From: Polaromonas sp. OV174
GTDB lineage: Bacteria > Pseudomonadota > Gammaproteobacteria > Burkholderiales > Burkholderiaceae_C
DNA: 64,000 nucleotides
Direction of reading: 5' to 3'
Assembly: GCF_900112285.1 (NCBI RefSeq)
Contig: NZ_FOKZ01000006.1
Coordinates: 124,001 to 188,000, forward strand
Under the pieces are notes generated by a model. It saw only the letters and a program-made list of their open reading frames with translations, ran no database searches and was not told the DNA's origin. The position numbers were made by a program, and so were the translations under genes. This document shows, one piece after another, positions 49,422 through 58,850 of the stretch (the stretch's first letter is position 1; every line of letters starts with the position of its first letter).

Positions 49422-50189
49422 ATGAAAATAGACCTGAACAGTGATCTGGGTGAAAGCCTGGGCGCGTGGAGCATGGGCGACGATGCCGCCATGCTGGAGA
49501 TTGTGAGCAGCGCCAATGTGGCTTGCGGCTTTCATGCGGGTGACCCCGCCGGCATCCTGACTACGCTGCACGCCGCCGCTACGCGCGGTGTCACGGTGGG
49601 TGCGCACGTCGCCTATCCGGATCTGGCGGGCTTTGGCCGCCGCAACATGGACGTGGCCAGCGCCGATCTGGTGGCCGATGTGATCTACCAAATTGGCGCC
49701 CTGCAAGGCCTGGCGGCTGCGGCGGGCACCACGGTGCGCTACGTCAAGCCGCACGGTGCGCTGTACAACACCATCGCCCAGGATGCGCGTCAGGCCAAAG
49801 ACGTGATCACCGCCATCCGCGCCATCGACCCCAGCCTGGTGCTGGTGGCGCTGGCCGGCGCGCCGCTGGTGGACTGGGCGCGCGACGCCGGCCTGCGCGT
49901 GGTGGCCGAGGCTTTTGCCGACCGCGCCTACACGCCCTCGGGCGCGCTGGTGTCGCGCCGCGAAAAGGGCGCTGTGCTGCACGACCCCGAGCTGATTGCC
50001 CAGCGCATGGCGCGCCTGGTGCGCGAAGGCGTGGTCGAGGCCATAGACGGCAGCCTGGTGGCTATCCAGGCCGACTCCATCTGCGTGCATGGCGACAGCC
50101 CCGACGCGGTGGCCATTGCCCGCCAGTTGCGTAGCCGCTTCGAGCAGGACGGCATCAGCATCACGGCCTTTGCGGCCTTGGCAGGCTAG
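49422..50189 (+). CDS. pxpA: 5-oxoprolinase subunit A (LamB/YcsF family)
   Basis: PxpA works with PxpB and PxpC in ATP-driven hydrolysis of 5-oxoproline to glutamate. The 255-residue protein starts [16 protein letters not shown] and contains [38 protein letters not shown] and [17 protein letters not shown]. Three ATG codons stand in a row (49416-49424), and I took the third by family match. A TTG at 49380 overlapping the pcp stop is also open. Confidence 0.95.
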   Translation: MKIDLNSDLGESLGAWSMGDDAAMLEIVSSANVACGFHAGDPAGILTTLHAAATRGVTVGAHVAYPDLAGFGRRNMDVASADLVADVIYQIGALQGLAAAAGTTVRYVKPHGALYNTIAQDARQAKDVITAIRAIDPSLVLVALAGAPLVDWARDAGLRVVAEAFADRAYTPSGALVSRREKGAVLHDPELIAQRMARLVREGVVEAIDGSLVAIQADSICVHGDSPDAVAIARQLRSRFEQDGISITAFAALAG

Positions 50190-50195
50190 AGCGCC

Positions 50196-51836
50196 ATGCG
50201 TTTTTTGCCCGTTAATCTGAACGCGCTGCTGGTGGAGCTGGCCGATCTGGACCAGACCCTGGCCCTGCTGGCTTCGCTGCAGCGCGAGCCTTTGCCCGGC
50301 GTGGAGGAATTGGTACCCGCTGCGCGAACCATTTTTGTTCGCTTTCGTCCCTCGGCCACCAGCGCCGCCGCACTGGTGCAAAACATCGTCGGCCGCGACA
50401 TTTCTCAGCGCTCCGAGCGCAGCAGCACCCTGGTCGACATCCCGGTGCAGTACGACGGCGAAGACCTGGCCGAGGTCGCGCAGATACTGGGCATCACGCC
50501 CGAAGAAGTGGTGCGCCGCCACACCGGCAGCGAGTACACCGTGGCCTTCACCGGCTTTGCGCCCGGCTTTGCCTATTTGAGCGGCGGCCATCCCAGTTTG
50601 AACGTGCCGCGCCGCAGCACGCCGCGCACCCGGATTCCCGCCGGTGCCGTGGGCCTGGCCGGCGCTTTCAGCGGCGTGTACCCGCAGGCCAGCCCGGGCG
50701 GATGGCAAATCATTGGCGTCACCCCGGTGGCCATGTGGGACCTTGCCCGTGCGCAGCCCGCTTTGCTGCAGCCCGGCTACCGTGTGCGCTTTGTCGATAT
50801 TGCTACGCAAAAGATAGCTGCCGGCGCATACCCATCAAGCGCTAGCGGCCAAAAAGATGCTCAATCTTCTGCCTCCACCGGCCGCAACAGCGAGGCGCTG
50901 GCACCAGGCCAGGCCGCGCTGCAGGTGCGCGGCACAGGCTTGCTCACCTTGTTCCAGGACCTGGGCCGTTACGGCCAGGCCGGGCAGGGCGTGTCTGCCT
51001 CGGGCGCCATGGACCAGGCCGCAGTCAAGGTGGCCAACCGCCTGGTGGGCAATGCCAGCAACGCCGCGGCGCTGGAAACCGTGGGCGGCGGCTTGCAGCT
51101 CAAGAGCCTGGGCGAGAACGTGGTGGCCGTCACCGGCGCCGACGCCACCCTGAGCGTTACCACCGCCGACGGCCGTCGCTGGAGCGTGCCGCGCTACCAG
51201 TCGGTGGCGCTGGCCGATGGCGACACCCTGGCCGTGGGCCAGCCCGAGGCCGGCGCGCGCTGCTATCTGGCGGTGCGCGGCGGTTTCGAGCAGCCGCCAG
51301 TGATGGGCAGCTGCGCCACCGATACCCTGGCCAATGTGGGCCCGTCGCCGCTGGCCGTGGGTGAGGTGCTGGGCGTGCGCCCGGCACTTGCCAGCGCCGT
51401 GGTGGCCGCCGCCGAACTGCCGCCCGACAACCTGCCCACGCTGCAGCAAGATGTGGTGCTGGACGTGGTGCTGGGCCCGCGCACCGACTGGTTTACCCCC
51501 GAAGCCGTAGCGCGGCTGGCGGCCCAGCGCTGGCAGGTCACGGCCCAGTCCAACCGGGTTGGCCTACGCCTGGCCGGCGATGTGCCGCTGGACCGCGCCA
51601 TCACGGGCGAGCTGCCCAGCGAGGGCACGGCGCTGGGGGCCTTGCAGGTCCCGCCCAGCGGCCAACCGGTGCTGTTTTTGGCCGACCACCCGCTGACTGG
51701 CGGCTACCCCGTGATTGCCGCTGTGGCGCCTTACCACCTGGATCGCGCGGGACAGATTCCCGTGGGCGCCTGGCTGCGCTTTAACCCTATTCTTCCTTTC
51801 GCAGAACTCGCGCCCAGCGCTGCTGTAGAAAACTGA
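50196..51836 (+). CDS. Fused 5-oxoprolinase subunits B and C (PxpB-PxpC, KipI-KipA type)
   Basis: The 546-residue protein joins a KipI/PxpB domain (about residues 1-205) to a KipA/PxpC domain (about 245-535). The first shows VDIPVQYDGEDLAEVAQILGI, FTGFAPGFAYLSGGHP, VPRRSTPRTRIPAGAVGLAG and YPQASPGGWQIIGVTP. The second shows GLLTLFQDLGRYGQAGQGVSASGAMDQ, RCYLAVRGGF and NRVGLRL. The linker (about 206-240) holds an inverted copy of the dispersed repeat at 50802-50850. The two domains are homologous to the carboxyltransferase part of urea carboxylase, which matters given the biotin protein downstream. Confidence 0.93.
   Translation: MRFLPVNLNALLVELADLDQTLALLASLQREPLPGVEELVPAARTIFVRFRPSATSAAALVQNIVGRDISQRSERSSTLVDIPVQYDGEDLAEVAQILGITPEEVVRRHTGSEYTVAFTGFAPGFAYLSGGHPSLNVPRRSTPRTRIPAGAVGLAGAFSGVYPQASPGGWQIIGVTPVAMWDLARAQPALLQPGYRVRFVDIATQKIAAGAYPSSASGQKDAQSSASTGRNSEALAPGQAALQVRGTGLLTLFQDLGRYGQAGQGVSASGAMDQAAVKVANRLVGNASNAAALETVGGGLQLKSLGENVVAVTGADATLSVTTADGRRWSVPRYQSVALADGDTLAVGQPEAGARCYLAVRGGFEQPPVMGSCATDTLANVGPSPLAVGEVLGVRPALASAVVAAAELPPDNLPTLQQDVVLDVVLGPRTDWFTPEAVARLAAQRWQVTAQSNRVGLRLAGDVPLDRAITGELPSEGTALGALQVPPSGQPVLFLADHPLTGGYPVIAAVAPYHLDRAGQIPVGAWLRFNPILPFAELAPSAAVEN
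50802..50850 (-). repeat. Dispersed palindromic repeat, copy in the PxpB-PxpC linker
   Basis: On the minus strand GCTAGCGCTTGATGGGTATG, then CGCCGGCAGCTATC and TTTTGCGTAGC; close to the nnr copy. Confidence 0.65.
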
Positions 51837-51845
51837 AAGCTTCCC

Positions 51846-53585
51846 ATGAAAAAAGTCCTTATCGCAAACCGAGGCGAAATCGCCGTCCGTATCGCCCGCG
51901 CCTGTGCCGACTACGGCGTGCAGTCGGTGGCGGTGTACGCCAATGCCGACATTGACGCGCTGCATGCGCGCATGGCCGACGAGGCCTATGGCCTGGACGG
52001 CGACCGCCCGGCCGATACCTATCTGAACATCGCCAAACTGCTGGAGGTGGCGCGCAGGAGCGGCGCCGACGCCGTGCACCCCGGCTATGGGTTTTTGTCT
52101 GAGAACCAGGCTTTTGCCCAGGCCGTGATAGATGCCGGCATGGCCTGGATTGGCCCCTCGCCAGCCACCATTGCCCAGCTGGGCGACAAGGTGCAGGCGC
52201 GCAAGATTGCGTTGAAGGTGGGCGCGCCGCTGGTGGTGGGCACGACCGATCCGGTGAATGACGCCAGCGAGGTGCTGGCCTTTGCCGAGCAGCATGGCCT
52301 GCCCATCATCATCAAGGCGGCCTTTGGCGGCGGCGGCCGCGGCATGAAAATCGCCTGGCGCATGGATGAGGTGGAGGAGCTGTTTGCCTCCGCCGTGCGC
52401 GAGGCGGTGACGGCTTTTGGCCGTGGCGAGTGTTTTGTCGAGCAGTTTCTGGACAAGCCACGCCACATCGAGGCCCAGGTGCTGGCCGACACGCATGGCA
52501 ACGTGGTGGTGCTGGGCACGCGCGACTGCTCGCTGCAGCGGCGCAACCAGAAGCTGGTGGAAGAGGCGCCCGCGCCGTTTTTGACCGACGCGCAGCGCGA
52601 GCGCATCCATACCTCTGCCCGCGACATCTGCGCGGCAGCGGGCTACACCAGCGCCGGCACGGTGGAGTTTTTATTGAGCCAAAGTGGCGCCATTTCCTTT
52701 CTGGAGGTCAACACCCGCCTGCAGGTGGAACACCCGGTGACCGAGCAGACCACGGGCGTGGACCTGGTGGTGGAGCAGCTGCGCGTGGCCGATGGCTTGC
52801 CGCTGTCCATCACGCAAACACCCGCGCCGCAGGGCCATTCGATCGAGTTCCGCATCAACGCCGAAGACGTGGGCCGAGGCTTCTTGCCCACGCCCGGCCC
52901 GGTGCTGCGCTTTGAGGCGCCCTCAGGCCCCGGCGTGCGGCTGGACACCGGTGTGCAGACCGGCTCGGTGGTGCCGGGCACCTTTGATTCGCTGATGGCC
53001 AAGCTCATCGTCACCGGCGCCACGCGTGAACAGGCGCTGAGCCGCGCCCGCCGTGCGCTGCGGGAGTTCCAGATCGAGGGCGTGGCTTCGGTGCTGCCCT
53101 TTCACCGCGCTGTGATCGAGCACCCGCACTTTGTCGGCGCTGATGGCTTCAAGGTGCATACCCGCTGGATTGAGTCCGACTTCGCCGCGCCGCTGGCCGA
53201 GGCTATTCAAGCCCAGGCGCGCAGCGCGCCCCAGCCGGATGGCAGCTTGCTGCGCACCGCCATAGAGATCGACGGCCGCCGTGTGCTGTTAGGCCTGCCA
53301 GCTGTTTTGCTGCAGGGCCTGGCCAATGCCTCGGGCGCATCGGCGCAGGCTGCGGCACCTGAGGCGGTAGTCGATGCGACTGCGGTAGCTTCGCCCATCG
53401 CTGGCAATTTGCAGTCCTGGAAAGTTTCCGAAGGCGACATGGTGCAAGAGGGCGCGGTGATTGCCGTCATGGAAGCCATGAAGATGGAGATGCAGGTTCT
53501 TGCCCACTGCCGCGGCCGCATCACGCTGGCAGCCCAGGTGGGTACGGCCCAGGCGCTGGGCGGGGTGATTGCGCGGATTGCCTGA
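51846..53585 (+). CDS. Biotin carboxylase with C-terminal biotin carrier domain
   Basis: The 579-residue protein starts [23 protein letters not shown]. It has the ATP-grasp biotin carboxylase core ([47 protein letters not shown]) to about residue 445. An Ala-rich linker leads to a biotinyl domain with [11 protein letters not shown], the Lys being the biotin site. There is no carboxyltransferase domain and no adjacent accA/accD or propionyl-CoA carboxylase beta gene. It is the last gene of the pyroglutamate operon, 9 bp after the PxpB-PxpC fusion, so those proteins may be its partner. An ordinary acyl-CoA carboxylase subunit is the alternative. Confidence 0.92.
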   Translation: MKKVLIANRGEIAVRIARACADYGVQSVAVYANADIDALHARMADEAYGLDGDRPADTYLNIAKLLEVARRSGADAVHPGYGFLSENQAFAQAVIDAGMAWIGPSPATIAQLGDKVQARKIALKVGAPLVVGTTDPVNDASEVLAFAEQHGLPIIIKAAFGGGGRGMKIAWRMDEVEELFASAVREAVTAFGRGECFVEQFLDKPRHIEAQVLADTHGNVVVLGTRDCSLQRRNQKLVEEAPAPFLTDAQRERIHTSARDICAAAGYTSAGTVEFLLSQSGAISFLEVNTRLQVEHPVTEQTTGVDLVVEQLRVADGLPLSITQTPAPQGHSIEFRINAEDVGRGFLPTPGPVLRFEAPSGPGVRLDTGVQTGSVVPGTFDSLMAKLIVTGATREQALSRARRALREFQIEGVASVLPFHRAVIEHPHFVGADGFKVHTRWIESDFAAPLAEAIQAQARSAPQPDGSLLRTAIEIDGRRVLLGLPAVLLQGLANASGASAQAAAPEAVVDATAVASPIAGNLQSWKVSEGDMVQEGAVIAVMEAMKMEMQVLAHCRGRITLAAQVGTAQALGGVIARIA

Positions 53586-53925
53586 TTCCCTCATTACCTG
53601 GCAGGCGCTAGGGAAAAAGTAGTTAGCTAAGCAGTATCCATGGGGAGTACAGATTGAATTGGTTCACTGCTGGATACTCGCCTGGATCAAGTCGACTCCT
53701 TGGCCGGCAGGCAGGGTGTCTAAACCCTCAAGGCCAGGATGGCGGCCTGTTTGGTGTTCGAAGCCAGGTTGAAAAGTCTGGTGTGCGGCAGGCGTCGCGA
53801 CGAGGGTTGCACTGCCTGTTTTTGAGCGGTGAAGAAGTTGCTCGCGGCGCAAGTGGCAGTGCTTCATTCGTGAGGGCCAATTTGCCCGTGATACTTCTTC
53901 ATTTTCCCCCTTTGAATAGCACCCC
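53586..53925. other. Spacer without a recognised gene
   Basis: This 340-bp stretch separates the pyroglutamate operon from the accessory region. Short open frames run both ways (for example minus strand 53664-53984), but none resembles a known protein or has a ribosome site. It may hold a decayed gene. Confidence 0.5.
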
Positions 53926-54858
53926 ATGCAAGCCTTGCTCAACGCCATCGCCACGATGGATCTGCCCACCGACGCCCAACGCATCTTCCATGGCCGCGGC
54001 GGCCTGTATCCGGGTTGTGAACACTGGGCGCTGGACGCCTTCCCGCCCGTTTTTGTGCTAACCAGCTTCCAGCCCGCCAGCGACGACGAACTGGCCGCCG
54101 TGGGCGCGGCCTTGGCGGCGCGCTGGCAGCAATTGGCCCCCGGCGAGTCGCTTAACTGGGTGTTTCAGTGCCGGCATGAGGGGCGCACCGAAACGCGGCT
54201 GATGGCCGGCAGCGTGCCCGAGCCGCATGTGGTGACTGAGCAGGGCGCGAAGTTTCGCGTGCACGTGCTCAAGGGGCAAAACCACGGCCTGTTCCTCGAC
54301 ATGGCCGAGGGCAGGCGCTGGGTGCGTGACTATGTGACGGCGCATCCGGTGGGCGGCCGCGGGGCGACGATTCTGAACCTCTTTGCCTATACCTGTGCCT
54401 TCTCTGTGGTGGCGCTGCAGGCTGGCGCCAAACAGGTCGTCAATGTGGACATGAGCCGGGGCGCCATCGCCATCGGTCAGCAAAACCACCAGCTCAATGG
54501 CCTGTCGGCCGGCGGCAGTTTTCTGGCGCATGACATCTTCAGCACCTGGGGCAAGATCAATCGCAGCGGCCCGTATGAGCTGGTGATCGTTGATCCGCCT
54601 AGCTTTCAGCGGGGCAGTTTTGTGGCCACCAAGGACTACGCCCGCCTGATGCACCGACTGCACGATATGCTGATGCCGGGCGGCCATGTGCTGCTGTGCC
54701 TGAATGCGCCGGAATTGGGCGTGGATTTTCTGCAAGACCAGATGCGGGAGCTGGCGCCCGAGTTGACGTTTGTGGAACGCGTGGCCAATCCGGCGGTGTT
54801 TGCGGATGTGGCCGAGGAGAGGGCGTTGAAGGTGCTGGTTTACGCTGCACCCGGCTGA
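53926..54858 (+). CDS. SAM-dependent RlmI/RlmK-like methyltransferase without PUA domain
   Basis: The 310-residue protein has NHGLFLDMAEGRRWVRDYV, ATILNLFAYTCAFSVVALQAGA (motif I) and VIVDPPSFQRGSFVATKDYARL (NPPY-like motif IV), as in the 23S rRNA m5C methyltransferase RlmI and in RlmK. The N-terminal PUA domain of RlmI is replaced by about 100 unrelated residues. RNA methylation is likely but the target is unknown. ATG 53926 has only a weak ribosome site. Confidence 0.8.
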   Translation: MQALLNAIATMDLPTDAQRIFHGRGGLYPGCEHWALDAFPPVFVLTSFQPASDDELAAVGAALAARWQQLAPGESLNWVFQCRHEGRTETRLMAGSVPEPHVVTEQGAKFRVHVLKGQNHGLFLDMAEGRRWVRDYVTAHPVGGRGATILNLFAYTCAFSVVALQAGAKQVVNVDMSRGAIAIGQQNHQLNGLSAGGSFLAHDIFSTWGKINRSGPYELVIVDPPSFQRGSFVATKDYARLMHRLHDMLMPGGHVLLCLNAPELGVDFLQDQMRELAPELTFVERVANPAVFADVAEERALKVLVYAAPG

Positions 54859-55315
54859 GATGTTCGGTCAATGTGTTGCGCTGACCGGTTGAATCCGCAA
54901 TGGAGAGCGCTTGTCGTCGCAATTGCCAATTGGCGAAATCAAAATTGACCAGCTGTTGAGAATGCAGGGCCTTACTTCAAGCAGTTGTTTCCCGTCTAGC
55001 GACTGTCGAAGAATTTGACACGCACGCGCTTCAAACAACTATCGTCCCAGCAATTGGGTAGTGGGCAATGTTGATTTCATTGAGTTTTCGTGTATCAACG
55101 AAGCTGGGCACGAGACGTGCTTGGACGCGTAATTCAACTCCAGAAGACCGGGATGGCGCTTCAATTTTCATTGGTTCGACTCTTTGGAGCAGGAACGCCC
55201 ATGGTGGGTCTTGCAGCTATGCAGCTATGCAGCCTGCATCGCCAGGGGCTAGCCCTTTTTAGTGACGTGAGGCGCCAGTGTTTCAGCAATCATCATCAAA
55301 TCAGTGAGCACCACC
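54859..55315. other. Spacer without a recognised gene
   Basis: About 455 bp in which I see no supported gene. Frames at 55068-55262 and 55090-55329 are short, overlap each other and resemble nothing I know. The GC content is lower than in the core genes. Confidence 0.5.
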
Positions 55316-55768
55316 ATGAGCGCAATTGAAATCAACGCTGGCCAATTAGGCATCCGCTACCTTATCGATGGTTCGCAAACAACGAGCCTGGGTATGTTTG
55401 AGCTCACCGTACCGCCGGCTTCAAACGTTCCACCCCCGCATAGCCATTCAAACAACGAAGAAATTGTCTATGTCTTGGAGGGCACGCTTCGCTACACAGT
55501 GGGCTCCGATACGCGAGATCTGTCCCCAGGAGAGAGCATGCAAACTCCAAAGGGCACGGTGCACGCGTTTTCCAATCCGTTTGACAGCGTCGCCCGCGCA
55601 CTCATCACGCTGTCTCCGGACATTGGCGCTCAATACTTCAAAGATGTCGCGGCCGTCGTCAATGCAGGTGGCCCGCCAGACAAGAGCGCATTGGTGGCCG
55701 TCATGAGCCGGTACGGGCTTGTGCCAGCTGCCCCAGGTCTGGCGCAAGCAGATCAAAAAGCGGTATGA
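55316..55768 (+). CDS. Small single-cupin protein
   Basis: The 150-residue protein has cupin motif 1, PPPHSHSNNEEIVYVLEGTLRYTVG (metal ligands His, His, Glu), and motif 2, TPKGTVHAFSNP (His). A single beta-barrel domain is therefore expected, with a bound metal. Cupins of this size range from dioxygenases to sugar isomerases, and no substrate can be named. GTG 55304 is an alternative start. It stands alone among long spacers. Confidence 0.8.
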   Translation: MSAIEINAGQLGIRYLIDGSQTTSLGMFELTVPPASNVPPPHSHSNNEEIVYVLEGTLRYTVGSDTRDLSPGESMQTPKGTVHAFSNPFDSVARALITLSPDIGAQYFKDVAAVVNAGGPPDKSALVAVMSRYGLVPAAPGLAQADQKAV

Positions 55769-56067
55769 CGGCAGCCAGCCTGATGCCGCCGACCACGACC
55801 CGCTGCTCATTGCCGTTTATTTGCAAATAGCCTATTTGAAGAGTGATTTCAGCCTCTGGACCAATGAATATGGGCGCAGGCAGCTATTGAATTGGTAGCG
55901 CTTATCTAGGCAGGGAGGGCGCACGAATGATTCTCGCGACTAGCCGAAGGCGATGCGGGGTGGTCAATCAGCATGTATTCCTCTTCGCAGGAATGGTGGT
56001 TTTCGCCTAGCAGGCCTAGGCCTTCGACGGGTCATCGCGGTGGACGGCTGAAATGCAGCGAAAGCGA
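55769..56067. other. Spacer with a possible gene remnant and a repeat copy
   Basis: From about 55707 a third frame stays open and reads QVWRKQIKKRYDGSQPD and IAVYLQIAYLKSDFSLW before stopping inside the repeat copy at 55869-55899. It looks like the C-terminal end of a lost protein, overlapping the cupin 3' end out of frame. I do not recognise it. The rest to 56067 shows nothing. Confidence 0.35.
55869..55899 (+). repeat. Dispersed palindromic repeat, intergenic copy after the cupin gene
   Basis: TATGGGCGCAGGCAGCTATT then GAATTGGTAGC. Confidence 0.65.
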
Positions 56068-57453
56068 TCAGTGCAGTCCAGCCCCCTCTTTGGGATGCAA
56101 CTGCAAGAATGAGTAAAGCGAGAGCATGGTTAGCATGCCCACCACCACAAATGCCGGAGAAAAATCCTCGGCTTGAACGTGGGCCGTGTCGCCGCCATGC
56201 CACCAGGCCGCTGCACTGACCAATGATGCGCCCAGGACAACACCAAAACTCACTGAGAGTTGTTGGACCATGGAGGAAAGCACCGTTGCATGGCTCATGC
56301 GGGTTGGGGGAATCTCTGAAAACCCTAGCGCCCCCAATGCGACCATGCACATCGAATTAACCAGGCCTCCTATCATCAGTGTACAAAATATAAGCAGGTG
56401 CGGTGTGGATGGGCTGAACTGGCTGTAGCTCATGTAAAAAAAGCTGGTCAGGACAGTTGCACCAATCAACAAGTGACGAAAGCCAACACTGTGAATGACT
56501 CGCTTCATGACGATCCGGGTTCCCAAGCCGCCAATGGCCGTGGCAACCGTTAACAAGCCTGATGCCAGGGGCGACAGGCCAAAGCCCAGCTGGAGCATGA
56601 GTGGCAACAGAAAAGGTGAAGCGCCAATGGCAATACGCAGTGGCGCGGCGCCAAGGACGTTCGTCCTAAAGGTCCGAAAACGCAGGATGCTCAAGTCGAT
56701 GATGGGATGCGTCTGGCGGCGGCCGTGCAGGTAGTACAACAAGAGCGTCAGCGAACCGAGGCCAGCAACTAACAGGGATACCCAGATGGGCACGACGGCC
56801 TTGCCGGCCGTTTCTAAAGCGCCCAGCAGCGCACTCAGTCCCAGCGCTAACAGCACAAACCCTTTCGTGTCGAAGGGAACCGGTGCCGCGGCCCCATCCA
56901 TGTCTTCCACAAACGCCAGAGCCAGAAAAATGGCCAGCACGCCGAAAGGAATATTGATGAGAAAAATCCAACGCCAGGAGGTCAGTGTGACGATGGCGCC
57001 CCCAAACAGGGGGCCAACCATGCGGCCAATCACGGGGGGCACCGTGAACCACACCATGGCGGAGATCATTTGTGAGGGTGGCACGGAGCGAAGCAGGATC
57101 AGACGCCCCACCGGTACCATCATCGCCCCACCAAGGCCCTGAAGAATCCGAAATAGCACCAGTTCAGGCAATGAATTGGCTGCACCGCACAAGGCCGATC
57201 CCAGCGAGAAAAATGCAATGGCCAGACAAAACACCCGCTTGGCACCAAAGCGGTCGGCGAGCCAGCCGCTGATGGGAAGGAACACGGCCAAGCTCAACAG
57301 ATAGGACGTGATGGCTAGGTTCAAGTGCAGGGGCGGCACCTTCAGGGACTCTGCGATGCTCGGTAACGCCGTTGCCATCACCGACGTATCGAGGTTTTGC
57401 AGGAAAAGTGGGCTGGCCACAATGATTGGAACTAATCTGTCGCGAGCCACCAT
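56068..57453 (-). CDS. MFS drug exporter, EmrB/QacA (DHA2) type
   Basis: The 461-residue protein has about 13-14 membrane segments. Motif A is GWLADRFGAKRVF, motif B is RILQGLGGAMMVPVGR and motif C-like is GRMVGPLFGGAIV. LDTSVMATALPSIAESL near the start is typical of DHA2 proton-driven multidrug exporters. Substrates are unknown. No regulator or membrane-fusion partner is next to it, so it probably acts alone in the inner membrane. Confidence 0.88.
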   Translation of the reverse strand: MVARDRLVPIIVASPLFLQNLDTSVMATALPSIAESLKVPPLHLNLAITSYLLSLAVFLPISGWLADRFGAKRVFCLAIAFFSLGSALCGAANSLPELVLFRILQGLGGAMMVPVGRLILLRSVPPSQMISAMVWFTVPPVIGRMVGPLFGGAIVTLTSWRWIFLINIPFGVLAIFLALAFVEDMDGAAAPVPFDTKGFVLLALGLSALLGALETAGKAVVPIWVSLLVAGLGSLTLLLYYLHGRRQTHPIIDLSILRFRTFRTNVLGAAPLRIAIGASPFLLPLMLQLGFGLSPLASGLLTVATAIGGLGTRIVMKRVIHSVGFRHLLIGATVLTSFFYMSYSQFSPSTPHLLIFCTLMIGGLVNSMCMVALGALGFSEIPPTRMSHATVLSSMVQQLSVSFGVVLGASLVSAAAWWHGGDTAHVQAEDFSPAFVVVGMLTMLSLYSFLQLHPKEGAGLH

Positions 57454-57843
57454 GGGAGCATTCTAGATCCGGGCTGTAAGCCCACGGGGAACGCTTTAAT
57501 ATGGCCGGTTTCGGCTCGACTGCTACCTCCTTGACAGAGGTGTCTAACGCCGCGCTCCTGCGCATCGCCTAGGGCGCGCTGAACTTGAACGTTGAACGAC
57601 GGCTCAGGAGCAACGCGACTGTCCGCAGTCAGTCTCTTTCAGGCGGTCGCGGTCACTCCTTGATCGGCTACTAAACAGCGGAAGCGGTCGTAAACTGCAG
57701 TTCCACCTCAGGCCAGAGTCGGTCAAAACCAGCCTTTCAACCCCAGTGGCCCAATTTGGTGAAACCCGTTTCCGCGAGCGAAGCCATCGATGCTCTGCTA
57801 GGTCTGGCAGGGAAATCGGGCCACGAGTCGACCTTGCAGCCCG
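57454..57843. other. Spacer with one GTCGGCCAA-type motif
   Basis: This 390-bp spacer has no supported gene. At 57714-57738 it holds CAGAGTCGGTCAAAACCAGC, one copy of the motif shared with 58583, 61285 and 61876. Confidence 0.5.
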
Positions 57844-58464
57844 CTACCCGTTTGTGAGCTTTTTGGTGGGATGTATCGTTTCACCCCGCGCGAGCATCCC
57901 GACAAATTTTTCGATGCGCTGGAGACGTGTCTTCAGTGTCTTTGCGTCCTGTATCCTGTAGAGGATTGCAAAGCGATTGGCGCCATCGAGTTCCTCGAAA
58001 AAGCGCTTGGCCACAAGAGATACGTCAAGCGCCGCCTGCAAATCCGCGGGGACGATTGCGGTGCTTTGGGGTGCATAGGCTGCATCCCAGCGGCCATCTG
58101 CCTGGGCCGCCTGCACCTGTGCTAGGCCAGATGCAAGCATCCGGCCGTCTTCGATGAGTTTCAACGCTGCCGTGCGATTGATTTCCGACCATTTGCTTTT
58201 TGGCGAGCGCGGCGTGAATCGAACCAGCCACCATTGGTCGTCATACTTGTCGAGCTGCCCATCAATCCAGCCATGACAAAGAGCGACTTCGATGGCTTCC
58301 TTGTGGGAGACACTTCGTGCTGCGGCACTCTTTTTGGCCAGCTTGAGCCAGAGCCCCTTTGATGTGGCTGCTTCTTGGGTCAACCACGTTCCCCAATCCT
58401 CAGGGGAGGCGAACGCGAGAATCGGCAGTCCACCCCTCATTTCCTTCATCGTTGCAAAGACCAT
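57844..58464 (-). CDS. YdeI/OmpD-associated family protein
   Basis: The 206-residue protein contains FASPEDWGTWL, GLWLKLAKKSA, SHKEAIEVALCHGWIDGQ, RFTPRSPKSKWSEINR and the C-terminal RIEKFVGMLARGETIHP, the full pattern of the YdeI family (YdhG/YjbR-like fold). These small cytoplasmic proteins are linked to resistance to peptides and bacteriocins in enterobacteria, but the biochemistry is unclear. It is divergent from polB. Internal ATG codons at 58449 and 58440 are possible starts. Confidence 0.85.
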   Translation of the reverse strand: MVFATMKEMRGGLPILAFASPEDWGTWLTQEAATSKGLWLKLAKKSAAARSVSHKEAIEVALCHGWIDGQLDKYDDQWWLVRFTPRSPKSKWSEINRTAALKLIEDGRMLASGLAQVQAAQADGRWDAAYAPQSTAIVPADLQAALDVSLVAKRFFEELDGANRFAILYRIQDAKTLKTRLQRIEKFVGMLARGETIHPTKKLTNG

Positions 58465-58736
58465 CCGCTCAGTTTACTCGGCGCAGCGTGAGCGCTCATC
58501 GTCGCAGAGTGACGTCTACAGCTTTGGCGCGACCTGTCCTCGGGCCAACTGCTTCGGAGCTTTTGGGGCGACTGCCCGCGCGGCTACAGTTGGCCAATAG
58601 CGGGCTCAGGCGAGTTATGTTGGTTCAACAGGCATTGCACCGCCGCGCGGTCCGTAGAAGCTGAACATTGGGCTGCTTGCACCCCTGTTTCCTGATAGCC
58701 GCACCGAGACGGGATGTGGGCATATACGCCAGTTGG

Positions 58737-58756
58737 TACTGTTTTTTTGTACAGTA
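58737..58756 (+). promoter_or_regulatory. LexA (SOS) box upstream of DNA polymerase II
   Basis: TACTGTTTTTTTGTACAGTA contains CTGT-N8-ACAG, the full consensus of the LexA operator, with matching TA flanks. It lies 95 bases before the GTG start of polB. In E. coli polB is an SOS gene, so LexA control is strongly expected here. Confidence 0.85.
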
Positions 58757-58850
58757 CACTTGACTAAAGCGGTATCTCTTGCGAAAGAGAACCCAATCAC
58801 CCTGTAGCCTGCACAGGGCGCCGCGCCCAAGTACCCGACTCAAGGCTTCC

